Shown here one piece after another: positions 1 to 12,735 of a DNA stretch of 64,000 nucleotides (its first letter is position 1; every line of letters starts with the position of its first letter). Origin of the DNA: Beaufortia kweichowensis (Eukaryota; Chordata; Actinopteri; Cypriniformes; Gastromyzontidae); contig CM032807.1 in the NCBI GenBank assembly GCA_019155185.1, forward strand, positions 12,676,700 through 12,740,699. Reading direction: 5' to 3'. The position numbers were made by a program, and so were the translations under genes. The notes under the pieces are model-generated. The model saw nothing but the letters and a program-made list of their open reading frames with translations, did not search any database and was not told where the DNA came from.

Positions 1-3000
1 TACTTTCCTGATAATTTCGTAAATGATAATAATTTCGTAAATGTCCTTAAATATAATGATAATTTTGTAGCCTAACTATATGATTTTTAATAAATCATAA
101 TCATGCAGGTATACATTCATGAAGAAAATATCTTCGAAACGGCGTTTCTGTTAATGCTCTGCAGTGAAAACGCAAGCAACAAAAATCTCTTTTCAAAGAT
201 GCTTTTGCCTTCCAGAAACGTAATGTATGTAATGTTTAATTATGCCTATGGTTATTTTTAATATAGTTTTATATATCATGGATTGTATTATAGCCTTGAC
301 TGAAAAATAACAAAATGTGACCATTTAATATTATTTTATGTTTGCATTGACTTCTCATGCATATTTTGTAGCATTTTTGTTATGCACAAATGCTGTAGTA
401 GGTTTACAAAGTGAGAGAGAGTCCTTTTTTGAGACAGATAAAGTCATTTGCTGACCATAGATTCCCACGGTTCAGGGTCACAGCATGGCCCAGAGGACAA
501 AAAAGGAGAGAGGAATAGTGGGTGAGGGGCCATTAGGTGTCCCAGATTCCTGTGGATGAGATGTGCATCATTCATCTATCCATCTATCTCTCCGTGTTGC
601 CCTCCTTCTAAATCTATACTAAAATATGCTTCAGTATAACTCTTTATTATATTTCACCCTGCCTTCATGCCCAATATGCATGTCTGGCTTTCCTTAGTCA
701 AACTAGGGATTACCATTCATGAAACATGTTTGATCAGTGACCATTAGATTGTAAATATTGAAATAAACCACAAGGGAACAGATTAAGCAAACATGGGCCT
801 AATTTTGTCAGGGCAGCAGAGAATTTACGAATGACAGGCTAAAATCTCAAAGGCCAGAGAGCTATTGCTATGGTTGGATTATATTGTAATTAAGGTATCA
901 TGCCAGCGGTCATATTAACAACCCTTCTGGTGGTCTAAATATGCAATAGTTAAGCTGTAAATGGGCATTTAGAGTGACAGAATCGCAGGATCATTTGGAA
1001 AGTTGAGGATAATGTGGTGGATAAATCTGCTGCTTTGGATGGTGCCATCCAGCATTATAAGAGCTGCCTTTTATGAACCATAATCTAGGGATTTACAGTA
1101 ACTGAGATCTAATATTCACAGGCCAGCAGACACATTTATTATTCTAAGATACAGACACACACACAAAGTTATCATGTGGGCCTATTTATATTAACAGTAT
1201 TCTTGCAAACCTTGCAAAGCATTATTTCATGTCTTTTATGTGTTCTGATAATTCACAATATAACACTTTGATTATACAAGTCGGTAGATTATTTAGAAGA
1301 TAAAATAACTGTAGACTTTTGTGTCATGATAGTAGATATCACACCATATGGTTATGTTGGTATGTCAACTGCTTCAATTAAAGCGCACAGCAATGAAAAA
1401 ATGCTGTTGCATACTGTGAGCTTTGGCTTCATCTATTTGATTTATCTTTCCACATGAACACATTGTTATATGTAACCTTTAGATGCCTTCACACACACAG
1501 AAATACACATGCACAAACACCCTGAATGTGACAGTCAGTGCACTTTCAGTTTGTCAAGTAGCAGGCAGCACAAGGAGGAGCCTGGGGGTACGTGGAAGGT
1601 GGTTAAGGAAAAGTGAAGGCCCCAGCGATTTGTGTGATGACTATATAACCATGTTTAACTGTTATGATACAAGACACAAGAGCTCACAGCTCCGTCTAGC
1701 TAATCGGCTTATTGGGAACAAATGTAAATCGGCTCAGAATATGCCCAATACATCAATTTGAAATTAAATGTACATTTGTCCAATCCTTTTGGACATCTAC
1801 TCTTTTATCAAAGCAGGAAAAAAGGGGAAAGCAGCAAAGGGATAGTATAAATTATTATTCTTTTTATACATCAGCACTTAATTGATGCTGTTGTTGTGAA
1901 GTTTAATACAGTAAACATGTACACATCTGCCCTTGAAGTTAAAGGCATGCTTGCTTGACCTTGAGACCAGGACCTTTACCTCCGCTTTGCACACCCATGC
2001 AGACAGCTCATCCCCGACACTACAGATCCAATTAGAACAGGCCGAGTCTGTGACTTGCTCAATAAAATAGGTCATGCCCTATTTTGAACTCCAGAAAGAG
2101 AGTTGTTGCCTGATCTGGTGGACGAAGTTATATCTATTTAAAGCTGACAGCAGACAGGATTAGGAGTTTCACTAGTCTAAGAGCATTCCAAGAATAAATT
2201 AAATGGTCTTGAAATAGTTTGTGCTTGACAAAAGATATCCCCTGGAAACTAAAACATTTCACTAAAATGGCACATTTTAAATACAAAATAATAGCTAGTT
2301 TGGATCATAAATAAAAATATTTCTTGTAATATTTAATGTTACTACATGCTATATTGATTCTTAGTAGTGTAAAGTTTTTTTTTTTTTTTTAAAGCAGAAC
2401 AGAAATATTTTCACAGTGAAAAAATTGGCCTCACAAATATTTATCAATGTATGTGGTAAATAAGTATAGCAGGTGTGCTATAATTAGACCACACCAATTC
2501 CAAGTATAGCTTGGTATTTAAGGATCTAAACCAGTCATGGGACATTTTAAAACAATTGAAATATTACATAATACTTCAAAACATTATGAAACTTGTGACA
2601 TTGCAGGATAAATCAACTAAAACCAATGTGGTTTTAACGTTGTGATTTCACAATCTACACAAACAGAGATAGGATTCCCCAAAACCATCACCTTTAAAAG
2701 AGCATCACCTAAAGCCGTCGTTGTGCAGTCTCCCGCAGTTCCCGTTGCGTCCCACGCGGTGATCTAGTGTGCGCGTTTAATACAAAGAAGAAAGTGCATG
2801 TCGCTGGGGTGCCATGTGTGCATATGAAGCTTTTGAATAATGAAAAGGGCCAATGGCACCCATGCAAGTTTCATGATGCCTGCTCTCCATGTCCGTGCGC
2901 GGGGAACGTCAAGAGCGCCTCGCGGGTGTCGTCTTGTCTGTGGAAGAAGACAAGTGAACTTTCATTTCTGCCCGAGTGAGCAAAACTCCCTCTCTGCCCC

Positions 3001-5660
3001 ACAGAATCACACACATCCTCACAAACACACAACCTGTTTCCACATTATAAATGTGCTTGGTTGACTCTTTTTTTCTGCTGTGTGTCATAATCTTAATTCG
3101 GTCAGACCTTCTACTTTTCAGTGTAGCTACACTTTTATTTCACTATTTACCGGGATTTACGTCACCTAATTAATATTGTTATTTGTTAAATTAACATAAA
3201 CCATCATACTAATAAATATTAATAATTTAAATTTATATGATTTTATCAAAATTTCAGGGCCACCTTTTTCTTTTATTAAAAGAAAAAAATCGTTTGAATA
3301 ATAGAATTATGGGCCGTTTCGCTTAAAAAAAAAATCGTCGTTGATCTAGTCGAGTGCTCTGGAGTAATCGTAGTGGTTTGAATGGTAAATAGTGGTCGTA
3401 AGACTCATGCGGTCACCTGCAGGACAACAGCAAAATTACGCCTTGATAAGCATGATGATACAGTCAATCTTGAAATGCTTGTTTTACAGTATACAGTGTA
3501 ACTTCAATACCAGAATATTTGATTTAAAGCAACACAAAATATTGCATTGTAAAGAAACGAACGAACATGTAATTTAATAAATAAGTAGAAAATTATCTAA
3601 AGCCTCATTTAGGTGTAGGACAAACGCAACCCAGATCGATTCTACGATCGTGAATAAAATCTTTAAACTTTTTTTAATATGTAATAACAATACAAAAAAT
3701 ACAAAACATTGATGTATTTAGCATTTATTTTTGCTTTTGCCCTTGTGAATGTTCCTCGATCTTGGCATTATGACACTTCACATTATGACGTCACTGAAAT
3801 TAATGTTTTACATGTATATGCTACAGATACCTTAACCAATCCAATACCTTTATATTTGACCACATATGTAATGTTTGATAAAGTTACAAACCATTCATGG
3901 TTTTGCAGTGTTACAAATTAATCAAAAAGGAACCACAATATCTAAACAATTTAAATGAGTTAAATTAATATTGTGGAATGATATAAATCATAGAATAGCC
4001 TATTGAAAAAATCTAATGTTTTAAATGTATAATGTACCAGTTTTCCATCCTATCTTACCCATTACTCATGCACCAAATCTATTATAATTATCAGAAACAA
4101 ATTTAAAGATATCCAAACAAACCTGCAAATGTCTCACATAAAAGACAAGACACAATTACATATAACAGCATGTTAAAAATATCCCTGGGTCCACTTGTCA
4201 GGTTGTTTTAACCTTGTTTTACTTGTGTCAGTAATCCACAATTGATCTGTGTAATCTTTACTATATACACGGGTATTTAAGGAGTAAGAGATCCTAAGCC
4301 TCTAAAGAATATGAAGTAACTTTGTTCATACAAAGGCTTTTTTTGTTACACTAAGCCAAATAGGAAAATCCTTGTGTGTCTCTGAAAGCTTATTGCTACT
4401 ATATCTAAAAAAAATAATGACAAAGCGTTACATAATACGTAAGTGTATGACAACTGCATTCACTCACAAACTTTTTCATAACAGGTGTTATGAATTGAAA
4501 TGTGAAGCACACTAGTCTATTGCTGCTATGTACAGTAATACAATACATTTATTTCTATAGCATGTATGAAAACAGCAGTTGACCAATAGTTCAATAGCAG
4601 AAAAATGAGCAAAGAAAGTAGCATGTATAGTGAATTACAATGGTCAAGTGTGGTGTACAATATTGGGTTGCAGTATGTGCACTTATGGTTTACTGACAGT
4701 GTACATAACCAACATCTACATAATATGGGTTAGGGTTAAGGTCTGGGTTGATACCAAGTAATTATATATGTATATGTATATGTATAATGTGCAGTAAGTA
4801 TTTGTGCATGTGGAACAGAGCTTTAAAATAAAGTGATACCCAATATTGTATTATGGTATTACACTGAACACAATATACACAACCTTATGTTATAGCATTA
4901 ATACCAACAAACAAAATTTCCCCTTTCATTGCAGAAGCTGGTGATCAAGGTTGTTTTGGGTAGTTGGCTGCCCTTTCCTTAACACTGCACAGATTGACCT
5001 CATGTGTGACTCATGTCCAGGCAGCACAGAGTAATGCCATCTTAGTGCTGCTGAGCCTCTTATGAACTCTTATGAAGTTCAAGCCAATGGGGTAATGGGA
5101 ATCAGAAAGGTATCCACTAACCCACACCAGCTGAAATGACCGTTTGAAAAAATGATTAAACCCCTTGAAATTTTTTTACTTTGGTTATGTGCACACATAC
5201 TAATTCTCTCCATGCACTGATATAGATATGTACACATATTGAATGCAGAACACATAGCTACCAAAATAATGGCAAATTAACAATAAAGTCTAATATTTTT
5301 CTGACGATTCAATAGAACTGCCTAAAGTGTTACCAGTTAAGTTGTACTTTTGCCTATAATTTTAATGGTGGGCAGAAAAAATAACACTCTTTGTGCATAT
5401 AGTGGCAATGTGTTATGTCAATTCTTCAATATTAATGGGACATTGTGACTTCAGCAGAGTAGGTGAACTAGACCTTTAGAGACAGCACACCGTAGATATG
5501 GGAAACATGGCTTAAGTGGGGATTGTGGGAAGGGAGTGAAGACTTGCTAATATGATCAGTGGGTCTTAAGCATGTGGCCTGCCATAAGACCATAAACATT
5601 GGGTTAATATGTTTTGAGAGTTTTCCTCTGCAACATTGGCATTATTATATTGTTAAAATT
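1..5660. other. gene-free AT-rich intergenic region
   Basis: No coding exon supported on either strand. Mostly AT-rich with short A/T runs. Two stretches (about 770-1060 and 1960-2170) have mixed composition with TAAT/ATTA-type homeodomain motifs and could be regulatory. A CpG-containing patch at 2715-2960 contains only short frames. A TATATG repeat is at about 4766-4786. Confidence 0.5.
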
Positions 5661-5662
5661 AT

Positions 5663-5701
5663 GAGTATTATTATGATTATTATAATAATTATTATTATTA
5701 T

Positions 5702-5736
<35 letters not shown>

Positions 5737-5843
5737 TAATAATAACTATTATTATTATTAGTATTATAATAATATAAATAATTATAATTAGTATTATTAT
5801 TATTATCATCAAATATTTATTATTATCATTATTATTATTATTA

Positions 5844-5881
<38 letters not shown>

Positions 5882-5884
5882 AAT
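5663..5884. repeat. compound (ATT)n / (TAG)n microsatellite
   Basis: Imperfect ATT trinucleotide runs flank a pure TAG run (about 5702-5736), followed by ATT/ATC repeats. It abuts a SINE remnant. The apparent Ile/Ser-rich reading frame here is an artefact of the repeat. Confidence 0.95.
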
Positions 5885-6016
5885 ACATTAGCTGTGCAAA
5901 AGATTGAGGGTTCGAATCCCAGGGTACACATAAAGTCATCAAATGCATAGCTTGAATGGAATGCAAGTTGCTTTGGATAAAAGCGTCTGCCAAATGCATT
6001 AATTTAAACGCAAATG
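5885..6016 (+). mobile_element. tRNA-derived SINE remnant
   Basis: A B-box-like segment GGTTCGAATCCC is followed about 60 nt later by TTGCTTTGGATAAAAGCGTC then TGCCAAATGCA, the 3' tail typical of cyprinid tRNA-derived SINEs. Confidence 0.8.
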
Positions 6017-6448
6017 TCTTAATATGCCTCTCATGGTGAAGGGTTACTGTGCAGGAATTTGCTGTACCTGGTGTGGACAGATGTCACAGCAGTCTACATC
6101 ATATCAGGTCACTTATAGGCACTGATGCAGTGTTGTGTTTTAGGCTGGCACGCCAAGGTTGATTTAGCTGGTCAGATGCTTGCTGTCACCAGACCGGGTG
6201 GAGGATCTTAGAGTCCCTCTGGAGACCGTCTTGACATGGATGTGTAATAGTAAGTGAAGCCAGTGGCAAACACTGCTGTATACATGCAAATATAGAGACT
6301 TGAAGACAGTGATAAGCAGGACCTGAAGGGGCAAAAGAATCATTCTGACCTCTTTAAATCAGTAACCCCGGACATAATCCTTAGGATATTCAGTGCTATT
6401 GCACTTTATGCATATGCAGATACTTTTTGCAGTGCAATTAACTGTGCA

Positions 6449-6467
6449 TGCATGCATGCATGCATAT
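6449..6467. repeat. (ATGC)n microsatellite
   Basis: About four and a half copies of the tetranucleotide GCAT, followed by TATATA. Confidence 0.8.
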
Positions 6468-6485
6468 ATACTGTAAAATATTGTA

Positions 6486-6565
6486 TATCAGTTCGATGGG
6501 ATTCAAACCCATGATTGTAAAGCATTGTTAACAGAAAGCTCTACCAGCTATGCTACAGAAGTATA
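6486..6565 (-). mobile_element. tRNA-derived SINE head, minus strand
   Basis: On the minus strand an A-box-like TAGCATAGCTGGTAGAGC is followed by the B-box-like GGTTTGAATCCC. This is a 5' SINE fragment, not a functional tRNA: no cloverleaf acceptor pairing is seen. Confidence 0.6.
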
Positions 6566-7399
6566 GTTGAGCTATGGGAATGATAGAGTCTAGTGAGATT
6601 TAATGTGTGATTGATGCACCAAGTAAACTAAGGAGAATGAATGTGCTGTTTGTGACACTGGAGCGTGGCGCTTAAACAATACAAGTCTTAAGACTGAAAT
6701 CATGCCATGAGCTCAGAGAAGGTTCTGCAGTGATGTCATCTAGCTAGAGACAAAAGAAGAGATGGCTGATAATCATCACAAATATATCATCAAATATGTG
6801 GCAGAAATATGATCTTTTATCAAAACTCAATGACACATTCATGCAAAAAAATGTGGAGAATTTACACAGCTATGAATTCTAATTTGATCGGACAGTATTA
6901 AATATTACTCATCTGACTTTTAATGTATCAGTTCCTGTGCGGAATGTTCAAAATGTTCATATTTATTGTGAAATTTTAGTCTGTATGTTTAAAAAGTAGG
7001 CAGCACAGGTGAATAAATTGATAATGAAAAGAATTAGTTGTATGAGTGTGACGATTCTTTTACACAAATCAAAACATGAGGACAGATACGAGACTACTAA
7101 GATGAACAAAAACATGCAGTTGTTACAAGCCTGTGGTGCTACATTGTGCTGAAATATTGCGAGCTGGCTGTAAAGACGTCGTTTCTGTTCAATAGCTTAT
7201 TGAGAATCATCACTGTAACGGGCACAGAGGAAGGTTAAAGACAATGTTTCCCTCTCTGGGACCTCTTTATTTCACAGTAAGTGGCAGTAGTAAGGACAGG
7301 ATGCAGCGAGAAAGAAAAAGCAATCGGGACTATCTGGGAGCAGAACGGAGAATTGAACGGCGCATAAAGGAAAAGAAAAAGACGGACACGCTGCGGTTG

Positions 7400-7666
7400 T
7401 TAGTCACCTAGCAACAAGTCTTCCATCAACACCCCCCTCAGCCTCTCTTCCAAAGTCTCCCCACTGTGCTTCCTTAATTCAGCAAATGTGCTACGGATGT
7501 ACCTCCCGTCCCCTCCCCCCGCACCCGAGCTGTGCGGTGGACGCGAGCCCGCGCCTCGCACACAACCACTCAGCCGCCCCATTGACCGCTGAGGCCTTTC
7601 TCTCAGCGCACAAAGGCGCAAGGCACAAAGCCCTGAAAAGAGGGGCAGGCCCAACAGGGAAAACAT
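7400..7666 (-). CDS. hypothetical 88-residue protein ORF in a GC-rich island (uncertain)
   Basis: The only strongly GC-rich stretch in the left desert carries an ATG-started minus-strand frame. Its N-terminus MFSLLGLPLFSGLCALRLCA is hydrophobic, like a signal peptide. A Gly/Arg/Ser-rich middle follows, then an amphipathic C-terminus (RYIRSTFAELRKHSGETLEE, RLRGVLMEDLLLGD). No family is recognised. Because the island is GC-rich, stop codons are scarce by chance, and an overlapping plus-strand frame is also open. It could equally be a conserved regulatory element: a good X-box-like site lies at its 3' end, and homeodomain-type TAAT sites just beyond its 5' end (about 7675-7700). Low confidence as a gene. 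Confidence 0.2.
   Translation of the reverse strand: MFSLLGLPLFSGLCALRLCALRERPQRSMGRLSGCVRGAGSRPPHSSGAGGGDGRYIRSTFAELRKHSGETLEERLRGVLMEDLLLGD
7404..7418. promoter_or_regulatory. RFX X-box-like motif
   Basis: GTCACC-T-AGCAAC fits the palindromic X-box pattern (GTNRCC, short spacer, RGYAAC) bound by RFX factors. It overlaps the end of the hypothetical 88-codon frame. Confidence 0.35.
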
Positions 7667-9973
7667 TTGCTTCTAATTGTGATTGACTGCATAATTAAAA
7701 TGATGTTCTTTTTTGGTGGGGGGGTCCTAAATGCTGAGGAGGGGCAGAAGGATGCTTGTTAAAGACAGCACTTTGTCACCAAGTAATGAGGAGAAAGCAT
7801 TCCTGCTGGGTAGAGTGGCCAAATATTGAGATTGCGTCTGGAACAACTCGGAGCGCCTCTTCAAGTGTTTGCACAATGAGGAGAGAAATGCAGTGGGGTC
7901 TCACACATGTGCACACGATTAGAGGCGTATTTCCGTAGACGATTATATAGAAATATGAATGCGTGCATAGAAAAATCTGACTTGCGAGACGTAAACAAAC
8001 CAATTACACAGGACAGAAATAAAAAGACTCATTTTGTTATTTTATGTATCGTTGAAGTGTTGCTAGAAGCTTTAGTGTGTCACCATTCTAATTCACATCT
8101 TCATCCTTAATGGATACTTAATGTCTAGGATATACATGTTTGAGGATGTTGTTAACACGGCAAAATACAAAACAGTTTCTGCTCTCAAATAGCCGGACTG
8201 CAATTCAGACCTCCACGCAGGCAAATTGGAGGGCATTTGTCATCAGAAGTCCCACCCAGGGTGCCATAATGGAGACATTCAAACACCCCCAAAGGTCAAT
8301 TTGTTTTCACTGCTTTGAATGTCAGAATCACCTTGGTTGCCGTTCTCCCCTCACCTCCATCAGTGGGTTGCCCGTTCCGTCTTTTCCTTTTGTCTCCTAC
8401 CGCAGTGGGTATATGATGGGTCACGCGACATGAAAAACAAACAGACAAGAAGGTGGCAAACCTGTGGGACACCAACAGGGAATCATTTTATGGATACACA
8501 TTCAGCTGGTTTTCTGCAAATGCCATTTTTATCTGTATGAAACATTTAATGTTTTGCTCCGGAATGCGTCAATGGCCATTAAAAAGAGATGCAGTGTACA
8601 GGAAGGTTGAAAAGCCCTGACAGTGGCTCTAGTTGTAAATGGAAATTATGCACTGAGGATTATAGCTTTGAGTGTAATGGGAAATGTGTTTTGAATAAAA
8701 TAGGAGGAGTATGTTATTTTGGACCACAGGTACAAATGTTTCTTAATGAAATGTAACTTCACTGGTAATGCTTCAACAACATGTAACTCAATGGTTAAAG
8801 CTACAAGTCTCAGCTTATTGGATGTATTATATATATATAATAATAATATTCTCATTAGTCTTTTAACAAAATAATTTCAGTGGTAAATTTAATGGTGGTT
8901 CATGAGTAAAAAGTATAAAAAAGAAAATCATATTGCAAATATCTGTGCCATTCTTAGGAATGTGTGCCGTTTGTGCTTAAACTGTTACATTTTTATTTTT
9001 CATATTTATGTTTGTTTCTGTATTTTTTCTTATTTTATTTGAAAAGCAAATTTTTTACAATATTTAAATATGTTTGTTTTCATTTAAAGATGATCCGAAA
9101 TGAATGAATTTCCGGAAAGTTTAGTATAATAAATGACAAATTATTTAAAAGCCCATTAATAACTCATGACACCAGTCTTTTTAAAACGTGTTTTGTTTCG
9201 GTTTCATCCAAAATATTTTGGGGTTAAAGGTCAATGAACATGAACTTGGCACAATACTACATTTACAGTTAAAATTACTGTAATTTTACCTGCATTAGAC
9301 ACTAAACTAGAAACAAACTAAAGCAAATCCACCAAGTAATGAGGTTAGTATCCTGGTAAAACACAACAAATGCCAACTAAAATCTTTAGTTCAGCCTTTG
9401 TTTAGACTTTTCAAAGTTATCTCTCGAAAAAATGAGCTTGAGTTCAAGCATAACTGTGCTTTCTGATTAAGTGTGGAGATGAGCTTTAGTTCTAAAATGA
9501 TGTGACGGAGCAGGAACTGATCATCCCAGGCAAATTTAAGCTAGGAAAGCCCAGTCACTGCAGTTCTCTTTGCAACAGCGGTTTGTAAAAGGTCATGAAG
9601 ACTGACTATCCTCCCAGAGCCCCTCAATGTGTCTCTTAGCTGCAGAGACTCCAAGTTGACACCAATTAAAGAGATTACGTCTCAGTTTAAAAGAAAAGCC
9701 AAAGTCCTCCGTGCTGGTGATTTTATCTGACAAGGTTACCAGATGCCAGGCAGGGAGGGCACGACCTCTGAGGCTTTCAAGTGGCCTCTTAAGAGTGTTG
9801 ATTTTACCACTCCATACGGCAGTACCCACAGGCCTGTGTCTGAATTGTGTCTTGGACACTGACATTTTTTACGTATGAATGTTGCTTCTGGTGGGAGTTA
9901 AATATACATTTATGCTTTGTCACATTAAACCAGCCAGATATTTTTAGGCCAGTGTGGTATGATTTGGCATCTA

Positions 9974-10270
9974 CACTGTTAAAAGTTCTTTGAGGAACAA
10001 TTTGAGGTTCTTCACCTGTCACACCGGCGGAATCACCTTTTTTTTTTTACAAAGAACAGTTTTTTGGGGAACTTTTAAACTAAATTTAAAGTGCATAAAG
10101 GATCCCGTACATTTTTACAAAAACTACTAGGACTGTTAACGGTTTCACCAGTAACCTATATTGTTAAAAGAAGAGTTATGAGGCACTTACGATACAATTA
10201 AAGGTTCCTTAAGTACCCACAAGATAAAAAACGTTAAAGCAATTTTAATTTTTACAACACTTCTGGTATT
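9974..10270. repeat. possible degenerate MITE (CACTGTTAAAAGTTCTTTGAGG start)
   Basis: Begins with a motif like the terminal repeats of fish MITEs (CTGTTAAAAGTTCTTTGAGG). Related inverted pieces (AAGGTTCCTTAAG) lie near 10200. The ends are not clearly defined. Confidence 0.3.
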
Positions 10271-11639
10271 GTAGTAAACTTTTTTTGAAAGGATTTTAGT
10301 GTTCATTCACGCTGGTCCTTCCAACCTGAAACATAGAAAACAGTCACACAAATTTAGGGAATTTATATCGCCAAGCTCTAAAAGAGGCATCATACAATTT
10401 TCATAAGTATCATAACAGTATGTCAGTATTTTATATCATTAATTTAGCAATAAAAACAACTTGGCAGCATATATTACAAACAAAAACAACATTCAGGTGA
10501 GTAAACGATTACAACATTTCATTTTTTTAGATTTTGATTCTAATAGATTTTTAGTCCCGAAAACATGGAAGTTATTTATGAAAAGCTAATTGAAAACTGA
10601 TTCTTGTTGTTGCCTTTATAAACACGGATGCTTAGTCTTTTATAAAATAACCTTGTGTGTTAAACAAGGCTCATGTCGCTGCTGTGAATCTGCTGCTTGT
10701 TTCTGATTAATGTGTTTTTACGTGTCTTTTATTGCTTTAGAATTCACATAGCAGCCTTGTAGCTTTATACTGTATTTTAAAAAAAAAAATCCTATATATA
10801 AATATATAAAGGTTCCACGTAATTCTGTTTTTTTATATATTTCAGGCACTGTCCTTTTAACAAATAAATATCTTTAAAGCAGACCTGAAATCCTTTTTAG
10901 GCATGTTTACGGAAAATATCATTTAAAGGAATTTTATATACACATTTAAAAAAGGAAGTCAGAAATCAAAAATGGCAAATTCTTAAAAATCCGAAATTGA
11001 ACATGAATAAAATGGTCAGTGGGCAATCCTAAAGACATTATTCTGCATTGTACCAAGAAAGTAGAGGACACGGGGATGCTGTTGATTTGTTTGGCTGCTC
11101 AGTTCTTTGTCTGTCTTCCTGTCCTTCATTGAAGACTAACTGACCAGCTGCAAAAGTCAATCCCCCTCCCATCCCTCTTCCCAATCACAGAGTGAAGAGT
11201 TTTTCTGATGTACCTCCGGAAACAAACATGATGCAGTACACATGAGAGGCAGGTGCAAAGAAGATTTGTTTGTGTGTGTGTTTGAGGAACAGGTGCAGAG
11301 GAACTTGTGTGTGAGAAGGGGAGGGCGGCTTTGCTTTCACAGTACTCTGTGCTGGCTCGTCTGTGTGAGAAATAGCTTGATGTGACCTGCTCTATAAAAG
11401 ATACATTTGTGCAGGCGTTCTGGCCTATGTTTTATTTATTTATTTTTGGTAAATTATTATATCTAACCTTTGTCGAGAAAATTGACTAAAACTAGTTTTG
11501 ATGAAATTGGTGAAAATATGTGTGGGTATTCAATTGACCATCATTCCTTTTTCCATTACAAATCGAAAAAGGTAAAAGATGACTAAAGTAGACCTATTTT
11601 GAAAGCTAACTTTGCAATGTATGTGAAAATATGAAAAAT

Positions 11640-11830
11640 TCTTTAGTACAGTAAAAAAAATGGACATGGTTAACCATGTTTTTTGGCTGTATACCGCAGT
11701 TTAACTACAAATAACAGGGTAAATTATGGTTACTGTTTTTGTGGTTACTTTTTTATAATTACTAAATGTGTGGTTAGTATGGCTATAATACAAGTAAAAC
11801 CAAAAACTATATTTAGTTAAATCATGATTC
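11640..11830. repeat. degenerate interspersed repeat (ACCATG/GGTTA-rich)
   Basis: Alternating ATGGTTAACCATG, ACTACAAATAAC and GGTTACTGTTTTTGTGGTTAC motifs resemble a fish MITE family. A similar block in reverse orientation occurs at 50660-50830. Confidence 0.35.
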
Positions 11831-12712
11831 ATTTTTGTCAAGCAATTTTATTGGAATCAAAGAGTGTTTAATGGTTCAAATCCAAAACGAAAATGCTTCG
11901 TATTTAAATGGTGACAAAAATAATGACTAACATAACAACAATAATAGGAATTTTAAATCTTTGAATTATGTGTTACTGATTTGAGGAGGTCACATTACTG
12001 CCTGGAATTTCTCTCAACATAAAAGTGATTATGCATTTCCCAAGAATTACTGATATTAAGAGCGATACTAACATGTTAAACATTGTATGTTCCCTAAAAA
12101 AATACTTTTTTTACTTCTGTAAGAAGTATATTTAAGTTTAAATTAATTTATCGCCTTCGCATTAATTTTGCAATGCCTTAGCTTTTCAAAAAATATTGTT
12201 AAAGATATTTTTCCATTTATACATACACTTGGAATTTTCGATCAGCGACAATGGCAGCATTACATTAAAAATGCAAGGAAGCGAACCTTGAAGGTCTTTA
12301 CATTCCGCTTCTTTAATAAGATCATGGCAATTTTGTTCAGGTCACGGAATGCGGCTGACGACAAGGCAAATATCTGAATCCCCAAACTGTATAGTGCTAA
12401 AATATCAAAGGCTTGTAAACGTGTTGAATGTTGTTCTGGCCTTGAGTTTAATTTGCCTATGTTTTAATCGCCCAAGATGTCAATTCTGACGTCTTTATTT
12501 TTCCAGATTAATCTCATTAATTCTTTGGGTGACCTTTCTGAAAAGCAGTGCTTTCCCATAAATGTAGCAAGAGTCCAATTAGACGGTCACTGTAACTCCC
12601 ATTGTGGATTTAAATGGAACATTCACGATGGCTTTGCCTCTAAACACTGCGGTTTTGAAGAATAACATGCTATTGGGAACACGCTATTGCACAGCTGGGT
12701 TCTGTTCTGTTA

Positions 12713-12735
12713 GTGTGTGTGTGTGTGTGTGTGTG
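12713..12735. repeat. (GT)n microsatellite
   Basis: Pure GT dinucleotide run of about 11 units. Confidence 0.9.

Larger units (their letters stand above)
6570..9970. other. gene-free intergenic region with one GC island
   Basis: No supported exons except the uncertain small frame at 7400-7666. The segments 8200-8560 and 9480-9850 are non-repetitive and of balanced composition, unlike the AT-rich DNA around them. They are candidate non-coding elements. Confidence 0.4.

Noticed and set aside
5559..5777. ORF with poly-Ile/poly-Ser
   Set aside because: Translation of the ATT/TAG microsatellite.
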